Shown: positions 16,487 through 25,335, counted from the stretch's first letter. The stretch: 64,000 bases of DNA from Bordetella parapertussis (GCA_945885345.1 CAMCYP010000001.1:62001-126000), one strand, 5' to 3'. Notes: generated by a model from the sequence alone, not told the origin. Numbers and translations are program-made.

Positions 16487-17542
16487 ATGAAGCTCCTCGT
16501 ATTGCCCGGCGACGGTATCGGCCCGGAAATCACTGCGGCCACGCTTGCCGTCCTCGACCGCGCCAGCGCAAAATTCAAGCTCGGCCTTGAGTGGGATACC
16601 CGGGAAATCGGTTTCGGTGCACTGAAAAAACACGGATCGACCTTTCCCCTGGAAATCCAGGAAGCCGCGCGCAAGGCCCCCGGCATCATCCTCGGCCCGG
16701 TCGATCACCTGCAATATCCGCCCAAGGAACAGGGCGGCATCAATCCTTCCGGCTGGCTGCGCGTGCAGCTCGACCTGTTTGCCAATATCCGTCCGGCGAA
16801 ATCGCGCATGGGCCTGGGTCTCACCGGAAAACCGATCGACCTGGTGATTTTCCGCGAGTGCACCGAGGGTTTTTACGGCGACCGCAACATGTTCATGGGC
16901 CGCGGCGAATTCATGCCGACGGAAGATGTCGCCATCGCGATCCGCAAGGTCACTGCCAAGCAGTCGCGGCGTATCAGCGAAGTGGCCTTTGAATGGGCGC
17001 GCAAACGGCGCAAGAAAGTCACCGCTGTGCACAAGGCCAATGTACTGCACATGTCCGACGGCCTGTTCCTGCGCGAAGTGCGTGCGGTGGCGAAAAATTA
17101 TCCCGACGTCCAGCTCGATGAAAAAATTGTCGACGCGATGGCCGCACTGCTGGTGCGCATCCCGGATCAGTTTGACTGCATCGTCACCGGCAACATGTTC
17201 GGCGACATCCTGTCGGACGAAGCCTCGGAACTCTCCGGCGGCCTGGGCATCGCCGGCTCGACGATGACCGGTGACACCGCCTGCTGCGCGCAGGCCCAGC
17301 ACGGTTCCGCCCCGGATATTGCCGGACAGGACAAGGCCAACCCGGTGTCATTGCTGTTGTCGGCCGCGATGCTGCTGGAATGGCTGGCGACCAGACACAA
17401 GCGCCCGGAATTCGATGCCGCTGCCAAGGCCATCGAAGCCGCCATCGACGCTGCATTGCAATCGCCGGAGACACGCACCGTTGATCTCGGCGGGAAACTC
17501 GGCACGAAGGCGTTTACTGAAAAACTTGTCGCGGCGATCTGA
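16487..17542 (+). CDS. Isocitrate/isopropylmalate dehydrogenase family protein
   Basis: A 351-residue NAD(P)-dependent beta-decarboxylating dehydrogenase. The ATG at 16487 follows AAAGGA; a TTG just before it is ignored. Hallmarks: LLVLPGDGIGPEI at the N-terminus, the substrate segment FRECTEGFYGD near residue 120, HKANVLHMSDGLF near 185 and TGNMFGDILSDEASELSGGLG near 235, which contains the metal-binding aspartates. These enzymes oxidise and decarboxylate a 2-hydroxy-dicarboxylate such as isopropylmalate, isocitrate, tartrate or homoisocitrate. It stands alone, not in a leu operon, so a catabolic role (for example tartrate or malate analogue) is more likely than leucine synthesis. Confidence 0.88.
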   Translation: MKLLVLPGDGIGPEITAATLAVLDRASAKFKLGLEWDTREIGFGALKKHGSTFPLEIQEAARKAPGIILGPVDHLQYPPKEQGGINPSGWLRVQLDLFANIRPAKSRMGLGLTGKPIDLVIFRECTEGFYGDRNMFMGRGEFMPTEDVAIAIRKVTAKQSRRISEVAFEWARKRRKKVTAVHKANVLHMSDGLFLREVRAVAKNYPDVQLDEKIVDAMAALLVRIPDQFDCIVTGNMFGDILSDEASELSGGLGIAGSTMTGDTACCAQAQHGSAPDIAGQDKANPVSLLLSAAMLLEWLATRHKRPEFDAAAKAIEAAIDAALQSPETRTVDLGGKLGTKAFTEKLVAAI

Positions 17543-17552
17543 GCTGCGGGGA

Positions 17553-17984
17553 TTATTGGTCCTGATCTGCCGCCGGCCGCGATTCCGGCGGCCCCTTCAG
17601 TTCCACCGTATTGCCCTCGGGATCGCTGATATACACCGACAGGCCGTGGCCATCGGCACCATAGCGGGATTTGATCTCACCCGGTACTACGCCGTGGCGG
17701 ATCAGCTGCGCGGTCAGCGCGCCCGGATCGAAGGGTTCGATCCGCAGGCACAGGTGGTCCATGTTGCGTCCTTCGGCACCGGGCGCAGCGCCACCTTTGC
17801 GGCCGATTTCACCATCAACCGCAACCAGATCGATCAGCGAATTGCCGGCGCGCAATTGGGTCAGACCGAGATCCGGCCGCTCACGCTCCAGTGTGCAGCC
17901 CAGCACCTTGCAGTAAAACTGCACCATGCGCGGCACATTCGCTGCGCGCAGCACGACATGGTCAAGGCCGAGAATGCTGAACAT
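17553..17984 (-). CDS. VOC (glyoxalase/bleomycin-resistance/dioxygenase) superfamily protein
   Basis: A 143-residue single VOC module: ILGLDHVVLRAANVPRMVQFYCKVLG at the start, MDHLCLRIEPFD in the middle and YISDPEGNTVELKGPP at the end. The metal ligands of the fold (His9, His77 and Glu around residue 128) are in place. Such proteins are lyases, dioxygenases or binding proteins acting on small hydrophobic or vicinal-oxygen substrates. Convergent with the isopropylmalate-dehydrogenase-like gene (10-bp gap). The terminator of gabD lies between it and gabD upstream, so it has its own promoter. Confidence 0.88.
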   Translation of the reverse strand: MFSILGLDHVVLRAANVPRMVQFYCKVLGCTLERERPDLGLTQLRAGNSLIDLVAVDGEIGRKGGAAPGAEGRNMDHLCLRIEPFDPGALTAQLIRHGVVPGEIKSRYGADGHGLSVYISDPEGNTVELKGPPESRPAADQDQ

Positions 17985-17996
17985 GATCCGGTCTCA

Positions 17997-18031
17997 TAAA
18001 TAAAACCGCCGCAGCAGGTGCTGCGGCGGTG
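17997..18031 (-). terminator. rho-independent terminator of gabD
   Basis: On the minus strand ACCGCCGCAGC pairs with GCTGCGGCGGT (18005-18030) around a short loop and is followed by TTTTATTTAT. It is 70 bp after the gabD stop. Confidence 0.88.
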
Positions 18032-18100
18032 TGACTGCTGGTGCAGATTGGCAAAATATTGCGAATGTTTATAAGTAATTGATTTTAAACAATTATTTTC

Positions 18101-19582
18101 TTACTTATTAATGTCGCCCATGCACAGATACTTCACCTCAACGAACTCCTCGATGCCGTATTTGGAACCCTCGCGGCCAATACCCGATTCCTTGATGCCG
18201 CCGAAGGGCGCGATCTCGTTGGAAATGATGCCGACATTGATGCCGACGATGCCCGACTCCAGGCCTTCGGCAACTCGCCAGATGCGGCCGATGTCGCGGC
18301 TGTAGAAATACGCCGCCAATCCATATTCAGTGTTATTGGCCAGCTTCAGCAGTTCCTCTTCCGTCTTGAAGCGGAACAGCGGCGCCACCGGGCCGAAAGT
18401 TTCTTCGTGGGTGACTTTCATGTCGGTGGTCACGCCGGCCAGCACGGTGGGCTGGAAAAACTGACCGCCCTTTTCGTGGCGTTTGCCGCCGGTCAAAAGT
18501 TTTGCACCTTTGCTCAGCGCATCGGCGATATGTTCCTCCACCTTCTCGACGGCTTTCATGTCGATCAGCGGGCCCTGCAGGTTGCCGTCCTCAAGTCCGT
18601 TGCCAACTTTCATCGCGCCGACCTTGTCGGACAGCATTTTGGCGAATTTGTCGTAAACGCCGTCCTGCACAAAAATGCGGTTGGCGCAGACGCAGGTCTG
18701 GCCGGTGTTGCGAAACTTCGACGCCATCGCACCTTCAACCGCTGAAGCCAGATCGGCGTCATCGAACACGATGAACGGCGCGTTGCCGCCGAGTTCCAGC
18801 GACACTTTTTTCACCGTGGTCGCGCATTGCTGCATCAGCAGCTTGCCGATTTCGGTGGAGCCGGTGAAGGTGAACTTGCGCACCAGCGGATTGGTGGTCA
18901 GTTCCTTGCCGATGGGGCTGGCGGAACCTGTCACCACCGACAGCACGCCTTTCGGTATGCCCGCGCGTTCAGCGAGTTCACACAGCGCCAGCGCCGAATA
19001 CGGCGTCTGCGAGGCAGGTTTGATCACCATCGTGCAGCCGGCGGCCAGTGCCGGGCCGGCCTTGCGAGTAATCATCGCGTTCGGGAAATTCCACGGCGTC
19101 ACCGCGGCGCAGACACCGATCGGCTGCTTGATGACAACGATGCGCTTGTCCGGGGCATGGGTCGGAATGGTGTCGCCATAAATACGTTTGCCTTCCTCGG
19201 CAAACCATTCGATGAACGATGCGCCATAGGCGATTTCACCGCGCGATTCGGCAATCGGCTTGCCCTGCTCCACCGTCATCAGTTTCGCCAGGTCTTCCTG
19301 GTTGGCCATCATCAGGTCAAACCATTTGCGCAGGATGATGGAGCGCTCTTTCGCGGTTTTTGCACGCCATGCCGGCCAGGCGGCATTCGCGGCTTCAATC
19401 GCGCGCCGGGTTTCGGCGGCCCCCATTTTCGGCACGGTGCCGACCTGCGCGCCGGTGGCCGGGTTATGCACGGCCAGCGTCGACTTGTCATCGGCATCCA
19501 CCCAAGCGCCGTCCACATAACACTGCTGGCGGAACAGGCTCGGGTCTTTCAATTCAACGGCGGGTTTGGCTTTTTGCAGCAT
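18101..19582 (-). CDS. gabD: Succinate-semialdehyde dehydrogenase (GabD-like aldehyde dehydrogenase)
   Basis: A 493-residue NAD(P)-dependent aldehyde dehydrogenase starting at ATG 19580-19582, eight bases after AAGGAG; the open frame upstream to 19732 is not used. It has the aldehyde dehydrogenase landmarks VTPWNFP (162-167), GSTEIG, catalytic Glu263 in SLELGGNAPF and catalytic Cys297 in NTGQTCVCANR, plus the Cys pair (297/299) typical of redox-regulated GabD. It oxidises succinate semialdehyde (and perhaps glutarate semialdehyde) to the acid for the TCA cycle. It is a single gene; no gabT neighbour is present. Strong overall match to GabD, substrate not proven. Confidence 0.9.
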   Translation of the reverse strand: MLQKAKPAVELKDPSLFRQQCYVDGAWVDADDKSTLAVHNPATGAQVGTVPKMGAAETRRAIEAANAAWPAWRAKTAKERSIILRKWFDLMMANQEDLAKLMTVEQGKPIAESRGEIAYGASFIEWFAEEGKRIYGDTIPTHAPDKRIVVIKQPIGVCAAVTPWNFPNAMITRKAGPALAAGCTMVIKPASQTPYSALALCELAERAGIPKGVLSVVTGSASPIGKELTTNPLVRKFTFTGSTEIGKLLMQQCATTVKKVSLELGGNAPFIVFDDADLASAVEGAMASKFRNTGQTCVCANRIFVQDGVYDKFAKMLSDKVGAMKVGNGLEDGNLQGPLIDMKAVEKVEEHIADALSKGAKLLTGGKRHEKGGQFFQPTVLAGVTTDMKVTHEETFGPVAPLFRFKTEEELLKLANNTEYGLAAYFYSRDIGRIWRVAEGLESGIVGINVGIISNEIAPFGGIKESGIGREGSKYGIEEFVEVKYLCMGDINK

Positions 19583-19832
19583 GACTTCCACTCCTTGCGC
19601 TTGAAAATACGGCCGGAAAATGTGCGGTTTTGCACACCGGACTGCGGGCGGAAAGTATAACAAAGGGCATCCGACCAATCCCCGACCAATGAGCCATGCC
19701 CCGGAACCGGGCATCCCGGGCTTGCCTTGCACTGGACGAACCGCCTGTCACCCACGATCCACAGCGAACCGGTAAACGGTTGTATATAATGCTGAAACCG
19801 TTTGCTGCAACACATCAAAAAAGGATTTGTAC

Positions 19833-20732
19833 ATGCTCCCCCTCGCCCGCCGTTTGCGATTTGCTGCCCTCTGCGCAATCGTCAGCCTCGGCGTCCTCGG
19901 TGGTTGTGCCACCACCCATGATCCTCGCGATCCGCTGGAGCCGATCAACCGCGGCGTCTACCAATTCAATGAAGGCGTGGACACCATGTTCCTGAAACCC
20001 GCCGCCGAGGTTTATCAGGCGGTCATACCGCCGGTCGCGCGCACGGGTGTCAGCAACGTGTTTGCCAATGTGAATGATGTGGTCGTTGCACTGAACAACC
20101 TGCTGCAGGGCAAGATCAGCGAAGCCTTGTCGGATGTCGGCCGTGTGCTGATCAACACCACCGCCGGCCTGTTTGGCATTTTCGATGTCGCCACCCCGTC
20201 CGGCCTGGAAAAACACGATGAAGATTTCGGCCAGACTCTCGGTTACTGGGGCGTCGGCGACGGCCCTTACCTGGTGCTGCCGATACTCGGCCCGCGCACC
20301 ACCCGTGATACCGGCGGCCTGGTCGTTGATTTCCTGACGGATCCGGTGAGTTACATCGACCCGTCGCGTGATCGCAATCAGGTGATGGGCCTGCGCCTGG
20401 TCTCGCGCCGTGCAGAGTTGCTCGGTGCCAGTCAGTTGCTGTCGGTGGCGGCGCTCGACGAATACGAATTCGTCCGCGACGCCTACCTGCAGCGCCGCCG
20501 TAACCTGATTTATGACGGCAATCCGCCGCGCGAAAAAGAAACCGGTATCAATGTCAGGCCGCTGCTGGCGCTACCGGCAAAAACCGGGGAAGTCGCAACA
20601 GACGAAATCCCGGACGCCGCGCCTGAGACACCGGCTGCAGCAGAAACCCGCAAGCCGGATGAAGTTTCGCAGTCGAACACCTCGGCCGTTACTGCGAAGC
20701 CCCAATCAGTCGTCCGCGTCTGGCTGCCTTAG
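19833..20732 (+). CDS. mlaA: MlaA (VacJ) outer-membrane lipid-asymmetry lipoprotein
   Basis: A 299-residue lipoprotein. The signal peptide ends in lipobox LGGC (about residue 24), so Cys anchors it to the outer membrane. The rest is MlaA: DPLEPINRGVYQFNEGVD, then NDVVVALNNLLQGKISEA, LINTTAGLFGIFDVAT, and DFGQTLGYWGVGDGPYLVLPILGP with the donut-forming helices. MlaA pulls mislocated phospholipids from the outer leaflet and passes them to MlaC/MlaFEDB. About 60 extra Pro/Ala-rich residues at the C-terminus are beyond the usual length. No other mla gene is adjacent. AAAAGGA precedes the ATG and a TATAAT-like hexamer is at 19785-19790. It ends nine bases from the SPFH gene. Confidence 0.95.
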   Translation: MLPLARRLRFAALCAIVSLGVLGGCATTHDPRDPLEPINRGVYQFNEGVDTMFLKPAAEVYQAVIPPVARTGVSNVFANVNDVVVALNNLLQGKISEALSDVGRVLINTTAGLFGIFDVATPSGLEKHDEDFGQTLGYWGVGDGPYLVLPILGPRTTRDTGGLVVDFLTDPVSYIDPSRDRNQVMGLRLVSRRAELLGASQLLSVAALDEYEFVRDAYLQRRRNLIYDGNPPREKETGINVRPLLALPAKTGEVATDEIPDAAPETPAAAETRKPDEVSQSNTSAVTAKPQSVVRVWLP

Positions 20733-20741
20733 CCTGAATCG

Positions 20742-21752
20742 TCAAGCCGCCGGGGGAGTTCCCCCCGGGCCCGGCATTGTCTTTTTCACATTGTCCATCA
20801 CGGCCATCGCCGAACTGACCAGCGTTGCCACATCGGCGACGTTGGCCGGCACGATCAGCGTGTTGTTGGTACGGGCCAGGTGCGCGAATGCATTGACGTA
20901 CTGTTTCGCCACTTCCAGATTGGCCGCCTGATTGCCACCCGGCGCGTTCAGTGCGCCAGCCACTGAACTGATCGCCGTTGCTGTCGCCTCGGCAATCAGC
21001 TGGATGCGCGCCGCTTCACCCTGGGCACGGTTGATCGCTGCGGTCTTGTCACCCTCCGACTTCAGTACCGCCGCCTGTTTCTCGCCGTCGGCCAGATTGA
21101 TTTCTTCCTGGCGCTGACCTTCCGACTTGGCGATCAGCGCGCGTTTCTCGCGCTCCGAGGTGATCTGCGCCTGCATCGCCCGCAGGATCGCTTCCGGCGG
21201 CGTCAGGTTCTTGATTTCGTAACGCAGCACCTTGACGCCCCAGGTGCGCCCGGCTTCATCAAGCACCGCCACCACCTGGCGGTTGATCTCATCGCGGCTC
21301 TCGAAGGTCTTGTCGAGTTCCATCTTGCCGATTTCCGAGCGCAGCGTGGTCTGCGCCAGCTGGGTCACCGCCGAGACGTAATCGGAGGAACCGTAGGACG
21401 CGAGCTTCGGATCGGTCACCTGGTAATAGATGATGCCGTCCACGCCCAGTTGCGTGTTGTCGCGGGTGATGCACACCTGCTCCTGCACATCCAGCGACGT
21501 TTCCTTCAGTGAATGCCGATAGGCAACGCGATCGAGAAAGGGCACGATCACGTTCAACCCCGGCTCGAGCACCGAATGGTACTTGCCCATGCGCTCGACC
21601 ACCCAGGCCATCTGCTGCGGTACCTGGCGTATCGATTCGATCGCCACCACCACGCCCAGCGCAACCACGAAAAACGGCACGGCAAACGAACGCTGGTCGA
21701 ATGCGATCAGCAAGCCGGTCATGAACACGACGATGATCAGTTTCGGAAACAT
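20742..21752 (-). CDS. SPFH/stomatin-like membrane protein (QmcA/HflC type)
   Basis: A 336-residue protein starting at ATG 21750-21752 after GAGGGGG; upstream in-frame sequence belongs to the NfeD gene. Residues 1-40 are two hydrophobic segments, then an SPFH band-7 domain (IRQVPQQMAWVVERMGKYHSVLEPGLNVIVPFLDRV), a long coiled coil rich in Glu/Arg/Ala (residues 190-270, ALIAKSEGQRQEEINLADGEKQ), and a Gly/Pro tail. Stomatin-type proteins form membrane scaffolds that affect proteolysis and membrane fluidity. The gene follows nfeD by 34 bp; SPFH-NfeD pairs are a known functional unit. Confidence 0.93.
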   Translation of the reverse strand: MFPKLIIVVFMTGLLIAFDQRSFAVPFFVVALGVVVAIESIRQVPQQMAWVVERMGKYHSVLEPGLNVIVPFLDRVAYRHSLKETSLDVQEQVCITRDNTQLGVDGIIYYQVTDPKLASYGSSDYVSAVTQLAQTTLRSEIGKMELDKTFESRDEINRQVVAVLDEAGRTWGVKVLRYEIKNLTPPEAILRAMQAQITSEREKRALIAKSEGQRQEEINLADGEKQAAVLKSEGDKTAAINRAQGEAARIQLIAEATATAISSVAGALNAPGGNQAANLEVAKQYVNAFAHLARTNNTLIVPANVADVATLVSSAMAVMDNVKKTMPGPGGTPPAA

Positions 21753-21786
21753 GGGACCCCCTCTGTTAATTTGGCTCAGTGCGGCT

Positions 21787-22209
21787 TTACTGCGGCTTGG
21801 CTGCGGACACGCGTAATGTGTTGCCGTCCACCGCATGTATGTAGAACATCCTGCCACCGGGTACGCGCTCTCCCGTAACCTGCGCTTCCCACTGTGCGTT
21901 GCGGTACTGGACCCGGGCCAGCCCGTCAGCCTCGCTGATCCAGGCATCCAGCACCACGGTCTGGCCGATGTCGAGGCCCTGTCCGGATACCGGCCGGGCC
22001 GCACCGCGAAACCGCTTGAGGACGATGACACCGACCACCGCCACTGCGGCGACAATCACCGCCTGCACCCAGAACGACTGCCCCAGGTACGCCGCGGCGG
22101 CGGCGGCCAGTGCGGCAACCCCGAGCACCAGCAGATAAAGCGTACCGGTCATCATCTCGACGATGATCAGTACGATGCCGATCACCACCCACAGTAAATA
22201 CGGATCCAT
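21787..22209 (-). CDS. NfeD family membrane protein (short form)
   Basis: A 140-residue protein with GGGGAGGC before its ATG. Three or four transmembrane helices fill residues 5-70 (WVVIGIVLIIVEMMTGTLYLL, LGVAALAAAAAAYLGQS, VIVAAVAVVGVIVL) and a C-terminal OB-fold beta domain covers residues 75-140 (GLDIGQTVVLDAWISEADGLARVQYRNAQWEAQV). This is the short NfeD class without a protease domain. It partners the SPFH protein encoded directly downstream. Confidence 0.92.
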   Translation of the reverse strand: MDPYLLWVVIGIVLIIVEMMTGTLYLLVLGVAALAAAAAAYLGQSFWVQAVIVAAVAVVGVIVLKRFRGAARPVSGQGLDIGQTVVLDAWISEADGLARVQYRNAQWEAQVTGERVPGGRMFYIHAVDGNTLRVSAAKPQ

Positions 22210-22276
22210 TACAGCCTCCCCTCATGCATCAACAAGGAACTAGCATAACAAACCCTGCGCACGGTTCTGAGACACT

Positions 22277-23155
22277 TCAATTAAGCCGTGCCACCTTGGT
22301 CGCCAGGTCGGCAATCTGCGCGCGCACGGCTTCAGCGTCGGGTGCGCCGGGGCACTGCTTGAGATAGGTTCCGAAATCGCCGAGTGCCGCACGGAAACAT
22401 TCCAGTTTCAGGTAGATGCCGCCGCGGTCGCGGTATTCTTCGCCGGCATCGTCTGGCGTCAGTGCGATCAGCCGTTCGCTGGCGGACAGCGCCCGCAGCC
22501 AGTCATCCTGCTGTCCATAGACACCTTTCAGGTTGCGCAGCATGCGCGCCAGCACTTCCTTGTTGGAGGCCGCACTGAGCAGATGGGACAGGATGGCTTC
22601 GTCGACGTCTGCGGCACTGCCGGCGGCACGCAGGCGTTGCTGCAATTCATCCATGCCCAGCGACACACCACCGCAGTACGGATCCAGCACCACCACACCA
22701 TCACGCAATGCACACTTCACCAGGAAATGTCCGGGGAAAGACACACCGTACAGGCCAAGGCCGATGCGGCGGCCGATTTCGATATAGACCACGCCCAGCG
22801 TGATCGGGATGCCGAGGCGGCGTTCGAGCACTTCATTGAGGAAACTGTTGCGCGGATCGTAATAATCGTCGGTGTTACCGCTGAACCCCAGTTCGGAGAA
22901 CAGGAAATGGTTCAGCGCCAGCAGTTTTTCGGCAGTCGCCACATCCGCGCGCAAGCGGCTGCGCAGCTTGTTGGCCATCTCATCCAGTCGTGCCAGGTAA
23001 TCATCAACCGCAAGGCCCGGGTATTCGCTCGCGGCGATCCACAGCGCACCTTCTGCCAGCGACACATCCTCATCAGGCATGCGCGTGATGCGCCGCCACT
23101 GCTCGGCGGCCAGTGCTTCCGGAGAAAGACTGTCTCTCGCGGCATCTCTGCTCAT
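22277..23155 (-). CDS. SirB1-like protein (transglutaminase-like fold plus TPR region)
   Basis: A 292-residue protein of the SirB1/YchA family: an N-terminal transglutaminase-like core (MPDEDVSLAEGALWIAASEYPGL; NHFLFSELGFSGNTDDYYDPRNSFLNEVLERRLGIPITLGVVYIEIGRR; SFPGHFLVK) and a C-terminal tetratricopeptide region (residues 200-285). The usual catalytic Cys position before the Asn/Asp triad is not a clear Cys, as in other SirB1 proteins; Glu, His and Asp residues remain. Function is unknown; relatives sit near prfA/prmC in gammaproteobacteria. Its start overlaps the end of the upstream gene by four bases (ATGA), showing translational coupling. Confidence 0.85.
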   Translation of the reverse strand: MSRDAARDSLSPEALAAEQWRRITRMPDEDVSLAEGALWIAASEYPGLAVDDYLARLDEMANKLRSRLRADVATAEKLLALNHFLFSELGFSGNTDDYYDPRNSFLNEVLERRLGIPITLGVVYIEIGRRIGLGLYGVSFPGHFLVKCALRDGVVVLDPYCGGVSLGMDELQQRLRAAGSAADVDEAILSHLLSAASNKEVLARMLRNLKGVYGQQDDWLRALSASERLIALTPDDAGEEYRDRGGIYLKLECFRAALGDFGTYLKQCPGAPDAEAVRAQIADLATKVARLN

Positions 23156-24159
23156 GCGCGCCTCGCCAGCGGCAGGTTCATCAGCAGGTTCTGCGGTTTC
23201 AGCCGCAGGTTGCCGTCGGTGGTCATCGCCATGCCGAGGAATACCGGCGCCCCGCGCATTTCCGCCTGCAGCGCAGCAGCATCCGCGAAATCCATGCGGA
23301 ACAGGCCAACCACCCGCCGCATGCGCTCTTCATCGACCTCGCCGCCGGCATAAATATCATTCAGCATCGCGCTGGCCTCGACATCAAGACCAATGTGCCA
23401 TTTCCATTCCTCGTCGGGAATTTCGCGGACGGGAGTCACTTTCACCGGTGTGCCGTGAAAATGTTCAACCCAGCGCGCCAGCAGCTCGCACAGCGCCAGC
23501 GAACCGGGTAACCCCGGATTGACCTGCAGCACGGTGTCGCGGCGTTCATCGCGACGGAAATACTCCACATGATTGGCTTCGTCGAGCACGTCGAGGTCCA
23601 TGGAGCGCAGCGGCGCATTCACTTCCTTCAGCATGCGCCCGAGGTTGCCGAGCCCGCCGCTTTCCGCATGCAGGCTCACGGTTTCCGCATCAGCCAGCAT
23701 TACCGCGCCATCCTTGACGCTGACTCGCTGCTGCCGGAAAAAAGTTTCCGCCGCACGCACCAGCAGACCGTTGTCGCTGCCGTCCAGCATGCCGCGCAGG
23801 ATGACCTCGGCGGTGTGGTAAATGAACGGCGGCGGCACCGCGACGTCCTGCCGGAACAGGCTGAAATAGAAAGCTTCCAGGGTCGGCGCCGCCAGCAACT
23901 GATCGCGGAAGCGCAGCATCACCCGGTAGTTTTCCTGCGCATCAGGATCTGCCAGTGCGGTGATTTCTGCATCGCTGACCGCGCGGCGCGGCGTCTCCAG
24001 CAGGGCCGCATGCAGGCGACGCTCCGCAGCACAGGACTCGGCAACGGGCGCCAGTTCGGGGCGCGCGTAATAGAGCCTCAGGTAATCGTCAGTGACGAGC
24101 AGATGCCCGTCGGAAGCCCGCTCGAGCAATTGATAACCGCTGTGTTGCCAGAAATCCAT
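23152..24159 (-). CDS. Uncharacterised protein (possibly DUF6352 family)
   Basis: A 335-residue soluble protein beginning MDFWQHSGYQLLERASDGHLLVTDDYLRLYYARPEL. I recall this start from a betaproteobacterial family of unknown function (DUF6352), not verified by a search. No signal peptide or membrane helix is seen. It contains short conserved-looking blocks (LRSMDLDVLDEANHVEYFRRDERRDTVLQVNPG near residues 185-215, EWKWHIGLDVEASAMLNDIY near 262) and an acidic overall composition. It is upstream of and overlaps the SirB1-like gene by four bases, so both are one unit. No enzymatic motif is recognisable. Confidence 0.75.
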   Translation of the reverse strand: MDFWQHSGYQLLERASDGHLLVTDDYLRLYYARPELAPVAESCAAERRLHAALLETPRRAVSDAEITALADPDAQENYRVMLRFRDQLLAAPTLEAFYFSLFRQDVAVPPPFIYHTAEVILRGMLDGSDNGLLVRAAETFFRQQRVSVKDGAVMLADAETVSLHAESGGLGNLGRMLKEVNAPLRSMDLDVLDEANHVEYFRRDERRDTVLQVNPGLPGSLALCELLARWVEHFHGTPVKVTPVREIPDEEWKWHIGLDVEASAMLNDIYAGGEVDEERMRRVVGLFRMDFADAAALQAEMRGAPVFLGMAMTTDGNLRLKPQNLLMNLPLARRA

Positions 24160-24361
24160 AATGAATCCGATCCCGAACCCATTATGCCACGGCGCTTGCG
24201 CCTGCCGGCCTGCCGAATATCCCGCAATCCATCACAACCGCAGCCAAACTTAACAAAACAGTAGATTTTGCACCACCCCTTCGGTCACTTATGATTCTGG
24301 CCGGAACTATCGCAATTTCCGCAGGCAACGCGATTAAAACGAAATAATCAAAAAGGAAAGC

Positions 24362-24538
24362 ATGGGCGGCGACCACTTCATCATGAGCTATGTTCAGGCC
24401 TGCACAGCCGGAAAACTGGCGTTCTCCGAATGCGGCCCCGTGTGGCAATTTGCCGTCATTGCCCTGCTGCTGGCCGTGGCGATCACGTTTCTCATATTAC
24501 TCGTCATGGGCCCTCAAGGACGATCGGCGAAAAATTGA
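24362..24538 (+). CDS. Small membrane protein (58 residues), unrecognised
   Basis: A 58-codon frame (ATG 24362, stop TGA 24536-24538) with AAAAAGGAAAGC just before the ATG. The peptide is MGGDHFIMSYVQACTAGKL followed by AFSECGPVWQ, then a strong transmembrane helix (FAVIALLLAVAITFLILLVMG, residues 30-50) and a basic end (PQGRSAKN). Two Cys residues precede the helix. It stands 20 bp before the SemiSWEET start, on the same strand. Missed by simple long-frame searches because it is short. No named family is recognised; it could accompany the transporter or be an independent envelope protein. Confidence 0.65.
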   Translation: MGGDHFIMSYVQACTAGKLAFSECGPVWQFAVIALLLAVAITFLILLVMGPQGRSAKN

Positions 24539-24557
24539 TGTCTGCACTGGCGACATT

Positions 24558-24824
24558 ATGATGACGATATCGCTCTCCCCGACATGGATAGGCATGGCGG
24601 CCGCCCTGCTGACCACCGCCGCGTTCGCGCCGCAGGCCGTCAAGGCCTGGCGGTCCCGTTCGACCAGGGACGTATCGCTGGCCATGTTCACCCTGATGGT
24701 GACCGGCATCACCCTGTGGCTGATTTACGGCATCCTCATTGACGACCTTCCGCTGATCCTGGCCAACGCGGTCACGCTGATATTCGCCGGCGCCATCCTG
24801 GTCGCCAAAATCCGTTTTCACTAG
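24558..24824 (+). CDS. SemiSWEET-type sugar transporter (MtN3/PQ-loop half protein)
   Basis: An 88-residue protein (start ATG 24558 or the adjacent ATG 24561). Three transmembrane helices: LSPTWIGMAAALLTTAAFAPQAVKAW with the PQ-loop motif FAPQ, DVSLAMFTLMVTGITLWLIYGIL and LPLILANAVTLIFAGAILVAK. These are the features of bacterial SemiSWEET, which dimerises to pass sugars by facilitated diffusion. It comes directly after the tiny membrane protein at 24362-24538. The ribosome site is weak, so translation may depend on coupling to that gene. Confidence 0.85.
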   Translation: MMTISLSPTWIGMAAALLTTAAFAPQAVKAWRSRSTRDVSLAMFTLMVTGITLWLIYGILIDDLPLILANAVTLIFAGAILVAKIRFH

Positions 24825-24951
24825 GAAGCATCATCTCAATTTCGCCGTACCCGGCAGCAATAAAACCATAAACAGTGGATTGCGTCCCCTGCTATACCGA
24901 TACACTGGGTGCCATCAGGAATCGATCCTTCCTTTATCTGGAGATACGACG

Positions 24952-25203
24952 ATGGCCAAAAAGAAAAACAAGCATCCCGCCGGACAGCCGGCATTGGGCT
25001 TTGGCAACAAGGTGGAAAAGCTGGTGGTTTCCCTGGATCCGTCAGTGCTTGCGGAACTGAAACGTCGCCACGAGGAAACGGGAGCCACGATGGCCGAACT
25101 GGTTCGCAGGGCTGTCAAATTCTGGATTGCGGGCACCAAGGCGGCAGCGCTTGAAGTGGATGACGCAAGATCCCAGCTTTTGAAAGGGCGACGCGGCAAA
25201 TAG
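24952..25203 (+). CDS. Ribbon-helix-helix (CopG-like) DNA-binding protein, orphan
   Basis: An 83-residue protein with GGAG before the ATG. After a Lys-rich, His/Pro-containing tail (MAKKKNKHPAGQPALGFGNK) residues 21-65 match the ribbon-helix-helix fold: a strand VEKLVVSLDP, helix SVLAELKRRHEETG and helix TMAELVRRAVKFWI. Such proteins act as dimeric repressors or antitoxins. No toxin gene lies next to it (the flanks are SemiSWEET and tRNA-Arg), so it may be a stand-alone regulator. Its position just upstream of a tRNA locus is a place where mobile DNA often sits. Confidence 0.75.
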   Translation: MAKKKNKHPAGQPALGFGNKVEKLVVSLDPSVLAELKRRHEETGATMAELVRRAVKFWIAGTKAAALEVDDARSQLLKGRRGK

Positions 25204-25284
25204 CACCGCCAGTTCACCAACCATTTACCGTATTTACCGCGACATGATTTACCCATTGTAAAACCGTGCCGGATCAACGACCTG

Positions 25285-25309
25285 CGCCCCGGAGACGAAT
25301 CGAATGTCC
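25285..25309 (-). repeat. Inverted copy of the 3' end of tRNA-Arg(CCT)
   Basis: CGCCCCGGAGACGAATCGAA plus TGTCC is the reverse complement of the last part of the tRNA-Arg gene (25384-25408) with one difference in 25 positions. It lies 27 bp upstream of the tRNA. It could be a displaced att remnant or a stem with the tRNA end. Confidence 0.75.
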
Positions 25310-25335
25310 GATTCGCCGCGCTATAATCCGCGCTG

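Noticed and set aside
24182-24448. Minus-strand 88-residue frame
   Set aside because: It is antisense to the small membrane protein and contains no recognisable domain.
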